DNA of 64,000 bases from Dyadobacter fermentans (GCF_019924045.1 NZ_JAHXBN010000021.1:40620-104619); one strand, 5' to 3'; numbered from the stretch's first letter, positions 53,653 through 63,771 are shown. The notes: generated from the sequence alone by a model not told the origin. Program-made: numbers and translations.

Positions 53653-54012
53653 TTAATAGGCCTGTATTAATATCTCCGCCGGAATGTGAAGCTTCTCATT
53701 CAGCCTGCGGATCATACTCAAGTTCAATTTTCGTTTGCCTGAAAGGATTTCCGACTTGCGCGAGCGGTAGCCCAGGATTTCCGACAGTTCTTTTTCTGAG
53801 ATACCCATTTGTTCCAGCCGAAAGCGGATCGCCTCCAATGGGCTAGGCTTGGGGATTGGGAAATGCACATTTTCGTAGTCCTTCACCAATATAGAAAGCA
53901 CTTCCAGTTCGTCCGATTCCTTCGAGTCGGGCGCAATATCGGCTTGCATCAATTCATAAATGCGCGCCAGGTAGTGTTCGTACTGTCCGTTATTTTTTAT
54001 TGGCCCGATCAT
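53653..54012 (-). CDS. higA: HigA-type antitoxin with XRE helix-turn-helix
   Basis: About 119 residues from ATG 54012 (the frame is open from 54060, but the family start is at MIGPIK). Residues ~1-55 are the toxin-binding N-domain (QYEHYLARIYELM, ESDELEVLSILVKDYENVHFPIPKPSPLEAI). Residues ~60-115 are an XRE helix-turn-helix (ISEKELSEILGYRSRKSEILSGKRKLNLSMIRRLNEKLHI). It neutralises HigB and represses the operon. It overlaps the toxin gene by about 23 bases. It is the full-length reference for the two truncated HigA-like proteins in the window. Confidence 0.9.
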   Translation of the reverse strand: MIGPIKNNGQYEHYLARIYELMQADIAPDSKESDELEVLSILVKDYENVHFPIPKPSPLEAIRFRLEQMGISEKELSEILGYRSRKSEILSGKRKLNLSMIRRLNEKLHIPAEILIQAY

Positions 54013-54307
54013 AGCTGATTGTTCTTGCGTCAATTTTGTCGTACTCCTCATGTGTTCCAAACCAGACGATAAAGACTATTTTCAATCTATATTCAATATC
54101 CACAATCAGCCGGTAATGGTTCCCGTGGATGTTGAACACCACCCGTTTCTGGCTGAGCACCGACGCATTTCGGTATTGCTCTTTCATTTCATTCGGAGAG
54201 TTCCATTCGGCGGACTCGGCCTCCTGGTTCCAGGCAAACAGCGATTGTTCCGCGTTGGGGTATGTCCTCGTGTAACTTCGTAGTGTCTGTGTAGCGATGA
54301 TACGCAT
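53990..54307 (-). CDS. higB: HigB-type mRNA-interferase toxin
   Basis: 105 residues. MRIIATQTLRSYTRTYPNAE at the start, SLFAWNQEAESAEWNSPNEMKEQY, RVVFNIHGNHYRLIVDI and KIVFIVWFGTHEEYDKIDA match the HigB family (RelE fold). It cuts mRNA on ribosomes, and its gene precedes the antitoxin gene in the operon, as is usual for higBA. It resembles but is not a recent copy of the toxin at 7502; only the core motifs are shared. Module size and layout are complete. Confidence 0.9.
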   Translation of the reverse strand: MRIIATQTLRSYTRTYPNAEQSLFAWNQEAESAEWNSPNEMKEQYRNASVLSQKRVVFNIHGNHYRLIVDIEYRLKIVFIVWFGTHEEYDKIDARTISYDRANKK

Positions 54308-54535
54308 CTTTCGTGCAAAGATAAAGGATTGTTACCATTTTGGTTACGTCAAATTTCTTTAAATAGAACGTCGATCGTTGGAGTAATGAAAGTGCTTCTT
54401 TTTCAGGCGGCGAAGTTATTAGTTTATGCCAAAATGAGCCAGCCCAATTTTCATGATCATACTAATTATTTGCGACAGATTTCTGGTACAATGACTGAAA
54501 AATACCCGTAAATTACCCTATTCAAACTCACGACC

Positions 54536-55615
54536 ATGGAAACCAAAGGCCTAATCTTCATCCCCGACATCAGCGGTTTCACGCAATTCATGCATGAGAT
54601 CGAGATTCAGCATGGGCGCCAGATTATTCAGGAATTGCTGGAAACGATCGTGAATGCGAACCAGATGGGGCTGGAAATTTCTGAGATTGAGGGCGACGCC
54701 GTCCTGTTCTTTAAATTCGGCAAAGCACCGGAGCTCGAAACGCTCTACCGGCAGGTCGAGAAGATGTTCTGTGATTTTCACAAATACCTCATTGCCTTCG
54801 ATAACCGTCGGTTTTGCCAATGCAAGTCCTGCATTTCAGCGATTAATCTGACGTTGAAAGTGGTGGCACATTACGGCGAGTTTACCACCTATCAGGTGAA
54901 GGATTTCAAAAAACTGATTGGGAAAGATATTATCGTGGCGCATCAGCTGCTTAAAAACGATATCGACCAGCATGAATACTGGTTGGTAACTCAAAACCTG
55001 CTGAATGGACAAAACCCCGGCTATTTTACCAACCAGATGAAGTGGCGTCCCGGCTCCAAAACGACCGAAAATGAGCAGATACCTTTTCAATATACTCAGA
55101 TCGGGTATTTGAAGGACAATATTCCTCCCTACAAACCACCATTGCTCGAACCGAAGGAAAAGGTTAAAATGGTTTCGGTTTCAAAGGAATTTGATGCGAA
55201 TATTAAAAAGGTATTCTTCACTTCCGGTCACCTCGAACTGCGACCGCACTGGCAGGACGGCGTGAAATCTATCGAGGAACTGGATCATTTTCTGCCGGGC
55301 ATTGGATCGCGCCACCGGTGCATACGCCAGGACCGCGAAACGGTGATGTACGCCAGCGGTTTTTCGTACGATCCCGAATCCCGGGTTATTTTCAGCGAGT
55401 CGGATGAGAAGTTTACCGGCGCACTCTATTTTGTGCTCGATAAGCTGGCCGAGAACCGCACGCGGCTTAGTTTGGAATATTACCTCAAAAGAGACCCTTT
55501 GAAACAACTTGCATTCAGGTTATTTCAAAAGGACAAAATGGAGGAGGAATTCCGGAAATCGCTGGCAAATCTGGAAAAGCTGCTCCCGGAAATCACCTTA
55601 CCTATCGACTTTTAA
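54536..55615 (+). CDS. DUF2652 protein: class III cyclase-like domain with SRPBCC-type C-terminus
   Basis: 359 residues. The N-domain shows [12 protein letters not shown] and EGDAVLFF; Asp11 and Asp54 sit as the two metal-binding Asp of class III nucleotidyl cyclases (DIxGFT and GD). A CxCxxC cluster is at Cys94, Cys96 and Cys99 (FCQCKSCI). The C-terminal ~150 residues look like an SRPBCC/START-like lipid-binding domain ([16 protein letters not shown]). Other cyclase residues (substrate Lys/Asp, transition-state Asn/Arg) are not evident, so catalysis is doubtful. The stop overlaps that of RimK, which is convergent. Confidence 0.75.
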   Translation: METKGLIFIPDISGFTQFMHEIEIQHGRQIIQELLETIVNANQMGLEISEIEGDAVLFFKFGKAPELETLYRQVEKMFCDFHKYLIAFDNRRFCQCKSCISAINLTLKVVAHYGEFTTYQVKDFKKLIGKDIIVAHQLLKNDIDQHEYWLVTQNLLNGQNPGYFTNQMKWRPGSKTTENEQIPFQYTQIGYLKDNIPPYKPPLLEPKEKVKMVSVSKEFDANIKKVFFTSGHLELRPHWQDGVKSIEELDHFLPGIGSRHRCIRQDRETVMYASGFSYDPESRVIFSESDEKFTGALYFVLDKLAENRTRLSLEYYLKRDPLKQLAFRLFQKDKMEEEFRKSLANLEKLLPEITLPIDF

Positions 55616-56514
55616 ACCCCGACGGTATCTCCCTCGTCGGTAACGATTTTGTCTTCAATATAAGACACAATCAGCGATGCAATGTCGATGCCGCTGACTT
55701 CCTCGATGCCTCGCAAACCCGGGGAAGAATTGACTTCCATGACCAGCGGCCCGCGTTCGGATTGCAGCATATCTACCCCGGCAATTTTTACGCCCAATGC
55801 CTTCGCCGCAGCAATCGCCGTATGCTCTTCTTCGGGCGAAAGTTCGATCATACAGCCTGAGCCGCCGCGGTGGAGGTTGGAACGAAAGTCGCCCTCGGCG
55901 CCCTGGCGCTTCATAGCAGCGATCACTTTATTGCCGATCACAAATGCACGGATATCGGCGCCTTTCGATTCCGCCACATATTCCTGGATCAGGAAATTCG
56001 CCCGCAGGCCGTAGAATGCCTCAATGGTCGATTTGGCGGCTTTAATCGTTTCGGCTAGTACAACGCCCACGCCCTGTGTACCTTCCAGCAGTTTGATAAT
56101 CACCGGCGGGCCGCCTACCATATGAATGAGCTCATTGACCTGCGCCGGATTTTTGGCAAAAACCGTCTTTGGAATATCGATACCGGCCTTCGCGAGCACC
56201 TGCATGCTGCGCAGCTTGTCGCGCGAGCGCAGGATGGCCTGCGATTTTACTGTGGTAAATATCTTCATCAGTTCGAGCTGGCGAACCACGGCGCAGCCGA
56301 ACGCATTTACCGACGTGCCAATACGGGGAATAGCGGCGTCGATGCCGGTAACGGGCTTGCCTTTGTAGACAACCGTCGGCTTGCCGCCTTCGATCATAAC
56401 AAAGCATTTGACGTGGTCTATCACAACCGCTTCGTGTCCCTTTTGTTTGATTGCCTCCACCAGACGCCTGGTTGAATACAGGTCCGGATTGGTGGATAAT
56501 ACGGCGATTTTCAT
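55612..56514 (-). CDS. rimK: RimK family alpha-L-glutamate ligase
   Basis: 300 residues of ATP-grasp fold. [19 protein letters not shown] starts the family, and [65 protein letters not shown] and [26 protein letters not shown] give the ATP and metal sites. RimK adds glutamate to the C-terminus of ribosomal protein S6 or to small molecules. The downstream RimB-like gene starts 74 bases upstream on the same strand, a known pairing. It is convergent with the DUF2652 gene with stops overlapping in TTAA. Confidence 0.92.
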   Translation of the reverse strand: MKIAVLSTNPDLYSTRRLVEAIKQKGHEAVVIDHVKCFVMIEGGKPTVVYKGKPVTGIDAAIPRIGTSVNAFGCAVVRQLELMKIFTTVKSQAILRSRDKLRSMQVLAKAGIDIPKTVFAKNPAQVNELIHMVGGPPVIIKLLEGTQGVGVVLAETIKAAKSTIEAFYGLRANFLIQEYVAESKGADIRAFVIGNKVIAAMKRQGAEGDFRSNLHRGGSGCMIELSPEEEHTAIAAAKALGVKIAGVDMLQSERGPLVMEVNSSPGLRGIEEVSGIDIASLIVSYIEDKIVTDEGDTVGV

Positions 56515-56588
56515 AAAAATGTTTTTAGAAAATGTGGAGGTGGGATTCCGGCGCGGAGCATGGAGGCGCGCTGCCTTGGGCCCGGGAT

Positions 56589-57059
56589 TTAGGTCTGAGG
56601 TGGTTTTGGGGAACGAGTTGGTGTCTGCGAATGCCTTGCCGCGGACAGGTTCTTTTGGGATACATCCACGATGAACCTGTTTTTGAGCAGTTTTCGCCCG
56701 AGTAGTATAGGGTAACTCATTTTCTGCCGGTTGGCCAGCGAAAATTCGGTACGTATTTTCCGGCCGAAAAGCCTGATTGGTGTCTTAATTACAAACCGCT
56801 TTTCTTCTCTCCCGAAGGAATTGCGGATCACGGTTTCTTTAAAATCGGTTACTATAAAGAAATGTGGAGGTGCGCCGCGCTTGGCGTCGAGGTACACGTG
56901 GAGCTCCCTGCACCCTTCGTTTTCTATCAACTTCACCCGGGAACAATGGATGGCGGACGTCGCCGCTCCTGAATCCACACGCACAGGCACATTGTACCAG
57001 CCCAGCTCCGGTAAATCCACCATATCGGTCGCGCCGATAATTTCCAAAGGACGTTTCAT
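56589..57059 (-). CDS. rimB: RimB-like retropepsin-type aspartic protease
   Basis: 156 residues. The core motif [13 protein letters not shown] (Asp29 in D-S-G-A) is the active-site type of the retropepsin-like RimB family, formerly called an ATP-dependent zinc protease (PF05618). [22 protein letters not shown] is the second half of the fold. In pseudomonads RimB works with RimK, trimming glutamate additions. It overlaps the HolB gene by 4 bases and comes before RimK, so all three are one transcript. The C-terminal [10 protein letters not shown] tail is disordered. Confidence 0.85.
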   Translation of the reverse strand: MKRPLEIIGATDMVDLPELGWYNVPVRVDSGAATSAIHCSRVKLIENEGCRELHVYLDAKRGAPPHFFIVTDFKETVIRNSFGREEKRFVIKTPIRLFGRKIRTEFSLANRQKMSYPILLGRKLLKNRFIVDVSQKNLSAARHSQTPTRSPKPPQT

Positions 57060-58174
57060 CTGCGCTGGAAAAACTGGGCGACCGTCAGCGACAGATCCAG
57101 AAACACCATTTTGGCCCGCACATTGCGCTCAATGTGGTAACAGGCCGTATTCACTTCCCCGATCATCCTTTCCAGTGACTCAAAATTGACGGTTTTGGAA
57201 AAATTCTGCACGAAAGTAAGCTCTTCCTGCGGAACACGCAAAAGCTCACCAGCGCCGTGGCTCCACACGAGCATATCCCTGAACAGCCGCAATGCATATT
57301 CGAGCAAGCCCTTTTGCTTTTCCTTGCTCATGACGTCGTAGTTATCGGCGAGTTTGACCAAATGCGCCACATCGAATTTATAAGACGAGCGCATCCAGTC
57401 GGCGAACCATGCCGACCGGTCATCCTGCTCTTCCTGAACGAGTTTCAACGCCTCGGCCATATTGCCGTCTGACAAGAATGCTACCTGATTGGCCACGGGC
57501 TCGGTTACATCACTTCGTTTCAGATAGCTTTTGATCTCTGAGTCGGTGAATGCGGGAATGGTAATCCGTTGGGTCCGGGAGATGATCGTGGTTAGTAATT
57601 TGTCCGACTGATCACTTACTAAAAGGAACAATGTTTTTTCAGGCGGTTCCTCGAGAATTTTCAAAATCGCGTTGGAGGAGGCGGCATTCATAATGTCGGC
57701 CTTCCAGATCAGCAGGATTTTGTATTCGCCTTCGTAAGCTTTTACGGATAATTTCCGCAAAATCCCGCGCGCCTCTTCTACCGAAATGTTCCCTTGCTTA
57801 TTGTCCGCACCAATGTGGTCGAGCCAGTCGGGGAGGACGCGGTAGGGGTTTTCCAGCAAAAATGAACGCCAGAGCGGCAGGAATGCTTCACTCGTTTTGC
57901 CATCCACCTTTTTGGAAGTGGCAATGGGGAATATGAAATGGAAATCGGGATGGATAAGCTTGCTCATTTTCACGCACGACGCGCAGGCGCCGCAAGCGTC
58001 TTCCTCGTTCCTGTTTTCGCAGTTAATATAGGTAGAGAATGCCAGGGCCATTGCCAGGCCTGCTCCGCCCATGGGATAATCAAAAAGCTGAGCGTGGGCC
58101 AGATGGCTGTTCCGGACCGAGCGCCGCAATGTCGCTTTGATATTTTCAAGTCCCGGAATATCTCTGAAAAGCAC
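57056..58174 (-). CDS. holB: DNA polymerase III subunit delta' (HolB-like clamp-loader ATPase)
   Basis: 372 residues. The AAA+ module starts with FRDIPGLENIKATLRRSVRNSHLAHAQLF, carries a zinc finger CGACASCVKMSKLIHPDF, a Walker B-like EYKILLIWKADIMNAASSNAIL and the sensor arginine in LVSDQSDKLLTTIISRTQRI. The Walker A is degenerate, as usual for delta'. It loads the sliding clamp in replication. The gene overlaps the RimB gene by 4 bases. The C-terminal third is a helical collar. It starts at ATG 58172-58174. Confidence 0.9.
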   Translation of the reverse strand: MLFRDIPGLENIKATLRRSVRNSHLAHAQLFDYPMGGAGLAMALAFSTYINCENRNEEDACGACASCVKMSKLIHPDFHFIFPIATSKKVDGKTSEAFLPLWRSFLLENPYRVLPDWLDHIGADNKQGNISVEEARGILRKLSVKAYEGEYKILLIWKADIMNAASSNAILKILEEPPEKTLFLLVSDQSDKLLTTIISRTQRITIPAFTDSEIKSYLKRSDVTEPVANQVAFLSDGNMAEALKLVQEEQDDRSAWFADWMRSSYKFDVAHLVKLADNYDVMSKEKQKGLLEYALRLFRDMLVWSHGAGELLRVPQEELTFVQNFSKTVNFESLERMIGEVNTACYHIERNVRAKMVFLDLSLTVAQFFQRR

Positions 58175-58206
58175 GATTTTAAATCAATTAATGGATGTGT
58201 AAAATG

Positions 58207-59391
58207 CTATTGACCGCGCGTGTTTTTAAAAACTACACGCATGATATCTTCCTCCGTCTGTCCGAATGCGACGCCCCGACGGCTCACCGTATCTTTTGCG
58301 ACCGCCACGGCCTTATCGAAACGGTACTCCATGCATCCCTCGGCTGCGCCACCCCACGTGAAGGACGGGACATGCTTGTTCTGGAATCCGGCACCGAATA
58401 CATTCACACTTACGCCCACAATCGTTCCGGTGTTGAACATGGTCGAAATTCCCGCTTTGGAATAGTCTCCCATCATCAACCCGCAGAAGAGCAGGCCGGT
58501 GTCGGCCAGCATATTGGTAGCATAGCTGTGCAGCTTGACATTCGTGTGGTCGTTTTTCAAATTCGAGTTGTTGGTATTTGCGCCAAGGTTACACCATTCT
58601 CCCAGCACAGAGTTGCCCAGGTAGCCGTCGTGACCCTTGTTGCTATATCCGAAAACCACACAATTACTCACCTCGCCGCCGACTTTAGATGAAGGCCCGA
58701 CGGTCGTATTGGGGCGGATCTTTGTTCCTTGTGCCAATACACCGTTTTCACCAATCGCAAATGGCCCCTGGATCATCGATCCTTCCTGGATCAATGCGTT
58801 CTTGCCAATATAAATAGGCCCGTTCTCTGCATTCAGAATGGATGCTTTGATTACCGCGCCTTCTTCTACAAATACATTCTCCGGTTTGTAGCAATGCGTG
58901 AAAGGATCGGTAATGCCTACCGATTTTCTAAGGGAAGCAATGCGTTCATAGTCGATTTTGATTTGCGCCCCATTCTGCCCGAAAATGTCCCACACATTAC
59001 GAATCATCGTAAAGGGTTCCGCATATTCCACTACCGAAAGGCCGTTGGTGCCGTCCGAAGCCTTCCATGTTGAATGCGTCCGTACGGCCATGATTTCTCC
59101 ATTGCCGGAAACAAGCGCATTACCATGCGGAAGGCCTTTGACAATGCCGGTCAGGTGATCGTCCGGGCATAATGCACCGTTGATATACAGGTTATCCCCC
59201 GAAATATTTTCAGGGTATTTGATGGCGAGATAAGCTTCCGTTTGGAATGAGACCGTGGAGTGGCATCTGTCGGCCCATTTCTCGGCCAGTGTGTGAATGC
59301 CGCACCGGATACCGGCGACTGGTCTTGTATATGTAAAAGGTAAAAGCTGGATTCTAATTTTGGGATCGTCGAACAGAATGGTACTGGGCAT
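58207..59391 (-). CDS. Alternative GlmU-type bifunctional UDP-GlcNAc diphosphorylase/acetyltransferase
   Basis: 394 residues. The N-domain (FTYTRPVAGIRCGIHTLAEKW) is the start of the alternative bacterial GlmU group (TIGR03991 type) found in Bacteroidota. The C-terminal half is a left-handed beta-helix (hexapeptide repeats, e.g. AVIKASILNAENGPIYIGKNALIQ, GTKIRPNTTVGPSSKVGGEVSNCVVFGYSNKGHDGYLGNSVLG), of the acyltransferase kind. It makes UDP-GlcNAc for peptidoglycan and other glycans. It is isolated, with rpmE2 upstream across a terminator. Confidence 0.85.
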   Translation of the reverse strand: MPSTILFDDPKIRIQLLPFTYTRPVAGIRCGIHTLAEKWADRCHSTVSFQTEAYLAIKYPENISGDNLYINGALCPDDHLTGIVKGLPHGNALVSGNGEIMAVRTHSTWKASDGTNGLSVVEYAEPFTMIRNVWDIFGQNGAQIKIDYERIASLRKSVGITDPFTHCYKPENVFVEEGAVIKASILNAENGPIYIGKNALIQEGSMIQGPFAIGENGVLAQGTKIRPNTTVGPSSKVGGEVSNCVVFGYSNKGHDGYLGNSVLGEWCNLGANTNNSNLKNDHTNVKLHSYATNMLADTGLLFCGLMMGDYSKAGISTMFNTGTIVGVSVNVFGAGFQNKHVPSFTWGGAAEGCMEYRFDKAVAVAKDTVSRRGVAFGQTEEDIMRVVFKNTRGQ

Positions 59392-59452
59392 AAATTAAGT
59401 CGTATGTGCCTGCCAAAGTTCGGGCATTTTATTGGTTACGGCAAAAAAAGAA

Positions 59453-59485
59453 GCAGTCTCCCGGACATATTTGTCGGGAGACTGC
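59453..59485 (-). terminator. Terminator of rpmE2
   Basis: A perfect 11-base stem GCAGTCTCCCG (59453-59463) / CGGGAGACTGC (59475-59485); on the minus strand it is followed by a T-run (59443-59449). Confidence 0.85.
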
Positions 59486-59545
59486 CACTGTATTTTTCTG
59501 TTCTCCTGATGTGTTCGACCACACAGGGAAAAGCCAATGCGTTGC

Positions 59546-59788
59546 TTATTTTCCGTAACGCTTTCTGAACTTGTCAACGCGACCAGCTGTGTCAACCAGT
59601 ACGTTTTTACCAGTGTAGAAAGGGTGTGATTGCGAAGAAACCTCGACTTTGTACACAGGGTAAGTTTTGCCGTCTTCCCAGGTAATGTTTTCAGAAGTTT
59701 CTATGGTAGAGCGAGTAATGAATTTAAAGTCGCTTGATAGATCCCAGAAAACTACTTCTCTGTAATTGGGATGAATATCTTTTTTCAT
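59546..59788 (-). CDS. rpmE2: Ribosomal protein L31, type B
   Basis: 80 residues: [20 protein letters not shown], a central [41 protein letters not shown]. This is the type-B L31, without the zinc Cys motif of type A, found in Bacteroidota as the sole L31. It belongs to the large subunit. It has a strong promoter at 59834 and a hairpin terminator after it, so it is a single-gene unit. The ATG is at 59786-59788. Confidence 0.97.
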   Translation of the reverse strand: MKKDIHPNYREVVFWDLSSDFKFITRSTIETSENITWEDGKTYPVYKVEVSSQSHPFYTGKNVLVDTAGRVDKFRKRYGK

Positions 59789-59833
59789 TGGTATATGGTA
59801 TTATTTGTTTCTATACGATTTCCAAAAGGATTG

Positions 59834-59864
59834 CAAAAGTAAAAAATCCAGATTTGTAAATCAA
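59834..59864 (-). promoter_or_regulatory. Strong Bacteroidota promoter of rpmE2
   Basis: On the minus strand the -33 TTG (59862-59864) is 20 bases from TACTTTTG (59834-59841, TAnnTTTG). Transcription would start near 59827, about 39 bases before the rpmE2 ATG. This is the best promoter match seen in the window. Confidence 0.7.
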
Positions 59865-59918
59865 GTATTGGAACGCTATCTTTTTTAATATTAATACAAT
59901 ACGACGAAAATTAACGTC

Positions 59919-60830
59919 CTAGACTTCACTAAGTTGCTGTTTGAGTACCTCTATGCCGCGTTTGGCCTCCTTCTCGAAATCGGTATACACGAAGCATTCG
60001 ATCGAAAGTCCGCCTTTATAGCCGATTTTCTTTAAAGCGCCCAGGTAGGCGCGGAAATCGTCGCCCTTCACGCCCGGAGGTGTCCGTTTCTCCTTCTCGG
60101 CGATGTGGCAATGCACGATGTGTTTACCATATTTAACGATTTCGGATGCCGGCTCGTCCTCCTTTAACATATGATATATATCGCAAAGCAGCTTCACGCG
60201 CGGGCTTTTCACGGCATCCACGATCTCGACGCCTTCTGCCAGACTGTTGATGAAATTGGTTTCTCCGCGGTTGAGGGGCTCTACGGCGATGGTAACCCCG
60301 TATTTCTCGGCCATCGGAGCCATTTTCCGGGTTAATTCAATGTGCTGTGCTTTTGCTTTGGCCTTGTCGAAGCCTTCGGGTATGATTCTTGATGCGCCGC
60401 TCCCGAACACGACAAACTGCGAGCCGCATTCCTTGGCGCGCTTCAGAACGGTCTCCGTTCTTTGAAGGATCGCCTCGTGGTTCGCTTCCGGGCCGAGTGT
60501 TTTCAGGCTCGCCGGCAGCAGGATCACGTAGGATTTGATGGGAAAGTGCTCGCCTTTGAGCTGCTGGAGGTTTTTCTCGTAGCCGGCGTCGCCGTCTTCG
60601 GGAATCAGGAAGCCCGCCACTGACTCCTCTATATATGCACATCCCGATTGGCGTAAAAAGTCAGCTTTGTCGTAAGCTGCATATACCCCGAGTGGGATGC
60701 TGTAAGCGCTGTTTCCGGTGGCCTTGGCCATGGCTTCGGTAAGCGACCCGCCTATTGCGAGGCCAGCCACCATTCCGGAGGTCGTTTTGAGGAATGTCCG
60801 CCGGTCGGCCTGTTCGATAATTGTGCTCAT
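59919..60830 (-). CDS. Tat-exported sugar phosphate isomerase/epimerase-like TIM barrel protein
   Basis: 303 residues. ADRRTFLKTTSGMVAGLAIGGS is a Tat signal with RR, so export to the periplasm is likely. The barrel carries VVFGSGASRIIPEGF, VTIAVEPLNRGETNFINSL, VKLLCDIYHMLKEDEP, IVHCHIAEKEKRTPPG and GGLSIECFVYTDFEKEA, matching the xylose isomerase-like/AP2Ec family with Glu, Asp, His and Glu metal ligands. The reaction is probably epimerisation or isomerisation of a sugar. It is a single gene; the divergent nrdA start is 433 bases away. Confidence 0.88.
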   Translation of the reverse strand: MSTIIEQADRRTFLKTTSGMVAGLAIGGSLTEAMAKATGNSAYSIPLGVYAAYDKADFLRQSGCAYIEESVAGFLIPEDGDAGYEKNLQQLKGEHFPIKSYVILLPASLKTLGPEANHEAILQRTETVLKRAKECGSQFVVFGSGASRIIPEGFDKAKAKAQHIELTRKMAPMAEKYGVTIAVEPLNRGETNFINSLAEGVEIVDAVKSPRVKLLCDIYHMLKEDEPASEIVKYGKHIVHCHIAEKEKRTPPGVKGDDFRAYLGALKKIGYKGGLSIECFVYTDFEKEAKRGIEVLKQQLSEV

Positions 60831-61263
60831 ATGGTTGAGTTTTTATGGCTATTGATTGCTATTTTGTGTTGAAACGAAATATGTTATGCTGTGTAAAGTT
60901 TGCAAGTTTAGAATTATTATAAATAAGTTAATTGATCCTAAATCACTGATTAACAGCAATTATTGTTAAATCAACCTTTCTTTGGGTAAAATTTTTATTT
61001 GAAAAAGTTTGCAAAATTTGAAATGCATTTTTCTGAAAAATTTTTCTTTGAAACAATTTAGTGTAAGCTTTCCGTAAACAACTAGTTATTAGTTTCTTAA
61101 CAATTTCGTAATTTGGACTCTGCTGATAAGGCATGATTTTGTAGAGAAATCCTGATTGCGAATCTGATTTCTTTAGTGTTATTTCAAGAGATTTTTAAAG
61201 TCATCTCCGACTGATCTTCCAAGAATATACATCACTAACGTTCTATCAAACACCACATTACTT
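60831..61263. other. 433-base AT-rich divergent promoter region upstream of nrdA
   Basis: No gene is seen here. The region is very AT-rich. It has two direct copies of AAAGTTTGCAA (60895-60905 and 61004-61014), 98 bases between their ends. No clear TAnnTTTG/-33 pair for nrdA is found. Regulatory sequences for the flanking genes are expected here. Confidence 0.5.
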
Positions 61264-63714
61264 ATGTCTATGTATGTCATAAAGCGTGATGGTCGCCGCG
61301 AATCCGTGAAATTCGATAAGGTGACCGCCCGCATAGAGAAACTGAGCTACGGCCTGGATGCCGCTTACGTTCAGCCCGTGGAAGTAGCCAAGAAGGTTGT
61401 GTCCGGCATTTACGATGGCGTTACCACCGCCGAGCTGGATAACCTCGCTGCCGAAACCGCAGCTTCCATGACCACCAAGCACCCGGATTACGCAATCCTG
61501 GCTGCCCGCGTCGCTATCTCAAATCTCCATAAGAATACATTGAAGTCGTTTTCGGCTACAATGAAGCGTCTTTATACATATATAGATTCCAAAACAGGTG
61601 AAAATGCATCATTGATCTCCAAGGAGGTTTACGAGGTGATCCGCCAGAATGCATCGCTGCTTGACTCTACTATTATATATGACCGCGACTATTCTTACGA
61701 TTATTTCGGCTATAAAACCCTCGAAAAGTCGTATTTACTGAAAGTTGAAGGGAAAATTGTCGAGCGCCCGCAACATATGCTTATGCGCGTGGCGATCGGT
61801 ATCCACCAGGAGGACGTGCAGTCGGCGATTGAGACCTATCATTTGCTTTCGGAAAAATGGTTTACCCATGCTACGCCTACGTTGTTCAATGCGGGTACGC
61901 CGAAGCCGCAAATGTCGTCGTGCTTCCTATTGACGATGAAAGAGGACAGCATCAATGGTATTTATGATACCCTCAAAAACTGCGCATTGATTTCGCAGTC
62001 GGCCGGTGGTATCGGTTTGAGCATTCACGACGTCCGCGCGACGGGTACTTATATTAAAGGAACAAACGGGCAATCGAACGGTATCGTCCCAATGCTCCGC
62101 GTGTTCAACGACACGGCTCGCTACGTGGATCAGGGGGGCGGCAAGCGCAAAGGTTCTTTTGCTATATATATTGAACCATGGCATTCGGATATCTTCGATT
62201 TCCTGGATCTGAAAAAGAACCACGGAAAAGAAGAGCAGCGCGCGCGCGACCTATTCTACGCATTGTGGATTCCGGATTTGTTCATGAAGCGCGTCGAGGC
62301 GAACGACACCTGGTCGCTCTTCTGCCCGCACGAATGTCCGGGACTGGCGGACACGCACAGCGAGGAATTCGAAAAACTGTACGAACAATACGAACGCGAA
62401 GGTAAAGCACGCAAGACCATCAAGGCGCAAGACCTGTGGTTCGCGATCATGGAATCGCAGATCGAAACAGGCACTCCATATATGTTGTATAAGGATCATG
62501 CGAATAGCAAGTCCAACCAGCAGAATTTGGGTACTATCAAATCGTCGAACCTTTGCACGGAGATCATCGAGTACACGGCTCCTGACGAAGTAGCGGTTTG
62601 TAACCTTGCTTCCATCGCATTGCCTAAGTTCGTGGAGCAAGGCGCGGATGGCTTCATGCGATTCGATCACCAGAAGCTGTACGAGATCACAAAAGTGGTC
62701 ACGCGCAACCTGAACAAGATCATTGACCTGAACTTCTATCCGGTTCCTGAAGCAGAGAAGAGCAACAAACGTCACCGTCCGATTGGTATTGGGGTGCAAG
62801 GTCTGGCCGATGCATTCTGTATGATGCGCATGCCATTCGACTCGGATGAAGCTCGTCAATTAAACAAAGACATTTTCGAAACGATCTATTACGGATCGAT
62901 GGAGGCTTCGATGGAGCTTGCCATGCAGCACGGCCCGTATGAAACCTGGGCTGGCAGCCCGATCTCACAAGGCATATTCCAGTTTGACATGTGGAATGTG
63001 ACGCCGGAAAGTAAACGCTGGAACTGGGAGAAGCTGAGAAAAGAGGTAGTGCAAAACGGTGTACGCAACTCATTGCTACTTGCCCCGATGCCAACGGCGT
63101 CTACGAGCCAGATCCTCGGGAATAATGAATGCTTCGAGCCATTCACTTCTAATATATATGTAAGAAGGGTATTGTCCGGCGAATTCGTGGTTGTGAACAA
63201 GTACTTGCTCAAAGACCTCGTAAGACTGGGCTTATGGAGCGAGGAAATGAAAAACAATCTCGTTCGGGCCAGCGGATCGGTACAAGCCATCCCGAATATC
63301 CCGCAAAACATCAAGGATCTCTATAAAACGGCATGGGAGATCAAGCAGCGCAGCCTGCTCGATATGTCGGCGGATCGCGGTGCTTACATTTGCCAGTCGC
63401 AGTCGCTGAACATTTTTATGGAAGAGGCAAACTTCGGCAAACTGACTTCGATGCACTTCTATGCATGGAAGAAAGGTCTGAAAACCGGTATGTACTACCT
63501 CCGTACCCGCGCAGCGTCCGATCCGGTACAATTCACCGTCAGCAAGCAAGCAGAGCCGCAACTGGAACCTGCTACCGCTGTGGTGGCCGAGAAAGAGCTC
63601 AACTACGTGCAATATGCGGAGGAGCACGCCAAGCCAGTCGCGCCGCGTGATAATCGCTCCGATATGCAATGCTCCCTCGACGATCCGGAAGGATGCGAGG
63701 CTTGTGGATCGTAA
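61264..63714 (+). CDS. nrdA: Ribonucleoside-diphosphate reductase subunit alpha (class Ia)
   Basis: 816 residues. An N-terminal ATP-cone ([25 protein letters not shown] and on) controls activity. The catalytic cysteine sites are [26 protein letters not shown] (N-x-C-x-E) and [12 protein letters not shown]. The C-terminal [14 protein letters not shown] holds the cysteine pair that regenerates the active site with thioredoxin/glutaredoxin. It reduces ribonucleoside diphosphates with the NrdB radical. The start is at ATG 61264 (or 61270). It is 29 kb from nrdB and ends at a terminator. Confidence 0.97.
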   Translation: MSMYVIKRDGRRESVKFDKVTARIEKLSYGLDAAYVQPVEVAKKVVSGIYDGVTTAELDNLAAETAASMTTKHPDYAILAARVAISNLHKNTLKSFSATMKRLYTYIDSKTGENASLISKEVYEVIRQNASLLDSTIIYDRDYSYDYFGYKTLEKSYLLKVEGKIVERPQHMLMRVAIGIHQEDVQSAIETYHLLSEKWFTHATPTLFNAGTPKPQMSSCFLLTMKEDSINGIYDTLKNCALISQSAGGIGLSIHDVRATGTYIKGTNGQSNGIVPMLRVFNDTARYVDQGGGKRKGSFAIYIEPWHSDIFDFLDLKKNHGKEEQRARDLFYALWIPDLFMKRVEANDTWSLFCPHECPGLADTHSEEFEKLYEQYEREGKARKTIKAQDLWFAIMESQIETGTPYMLYKDHANSKSNQQNLGTIKSSNLCTEIIEYTAPDEVAVCNLASIALPKFVEQGADGFMRFDHQKLYEITKVVTRNLNKIIDLNFYPVPEAEKSNKRHRPIGIGVQGLADAFCMMRMPFDSDEARQLNKDIFETIYYGSMEASMELAMQHGPYETWAGSPISQGIFQFDMWNVTPESKRWNWEKLRKEVVQNGVRNSLLLAPMPTASTSQILGNNECFEPFTSNIYVRRVLSGEFVVVNKYLLKDLVRLGLWSEEMKNNLVRASGSVQAIPNIPQNIKDLYKTAWEIKQRSLLDMSADRGAYICQSQSLNIFMEEANFGKLTSMHFYAWKKGLKTGMYYLRTRAASDPVQFTVSKQAEPQLEPATAVVAEKELNYVQYAEEHAKPVAPRDNRSDMQCSLDDPEGCEACGS

Positions 63715-63738
63715 TCAAGGTTAAAATCACAATAGCGG

Positions 63739-63771
63739 AGAGGTGTCTGGTCGTAGATCGGACACCTCTTT
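63739..63771 (+). terminator. Terminator of nrdA
   Basis: AGAGGTGTC (63739-63747) pairs with GACACCTCT (63761-63769), followed by TTTCGTTTT. From here to the window end (63772-64000) I see no gene or other feature. Confidence 0.8.

Noticed and set aside
56589..57059. Naming the RimB gene an ATP-dependent zinc protease
   Set aside because: The old family name is not backed by a zinc site; the D-S-G-A motif points to a retropepsin-like aspartic protease.
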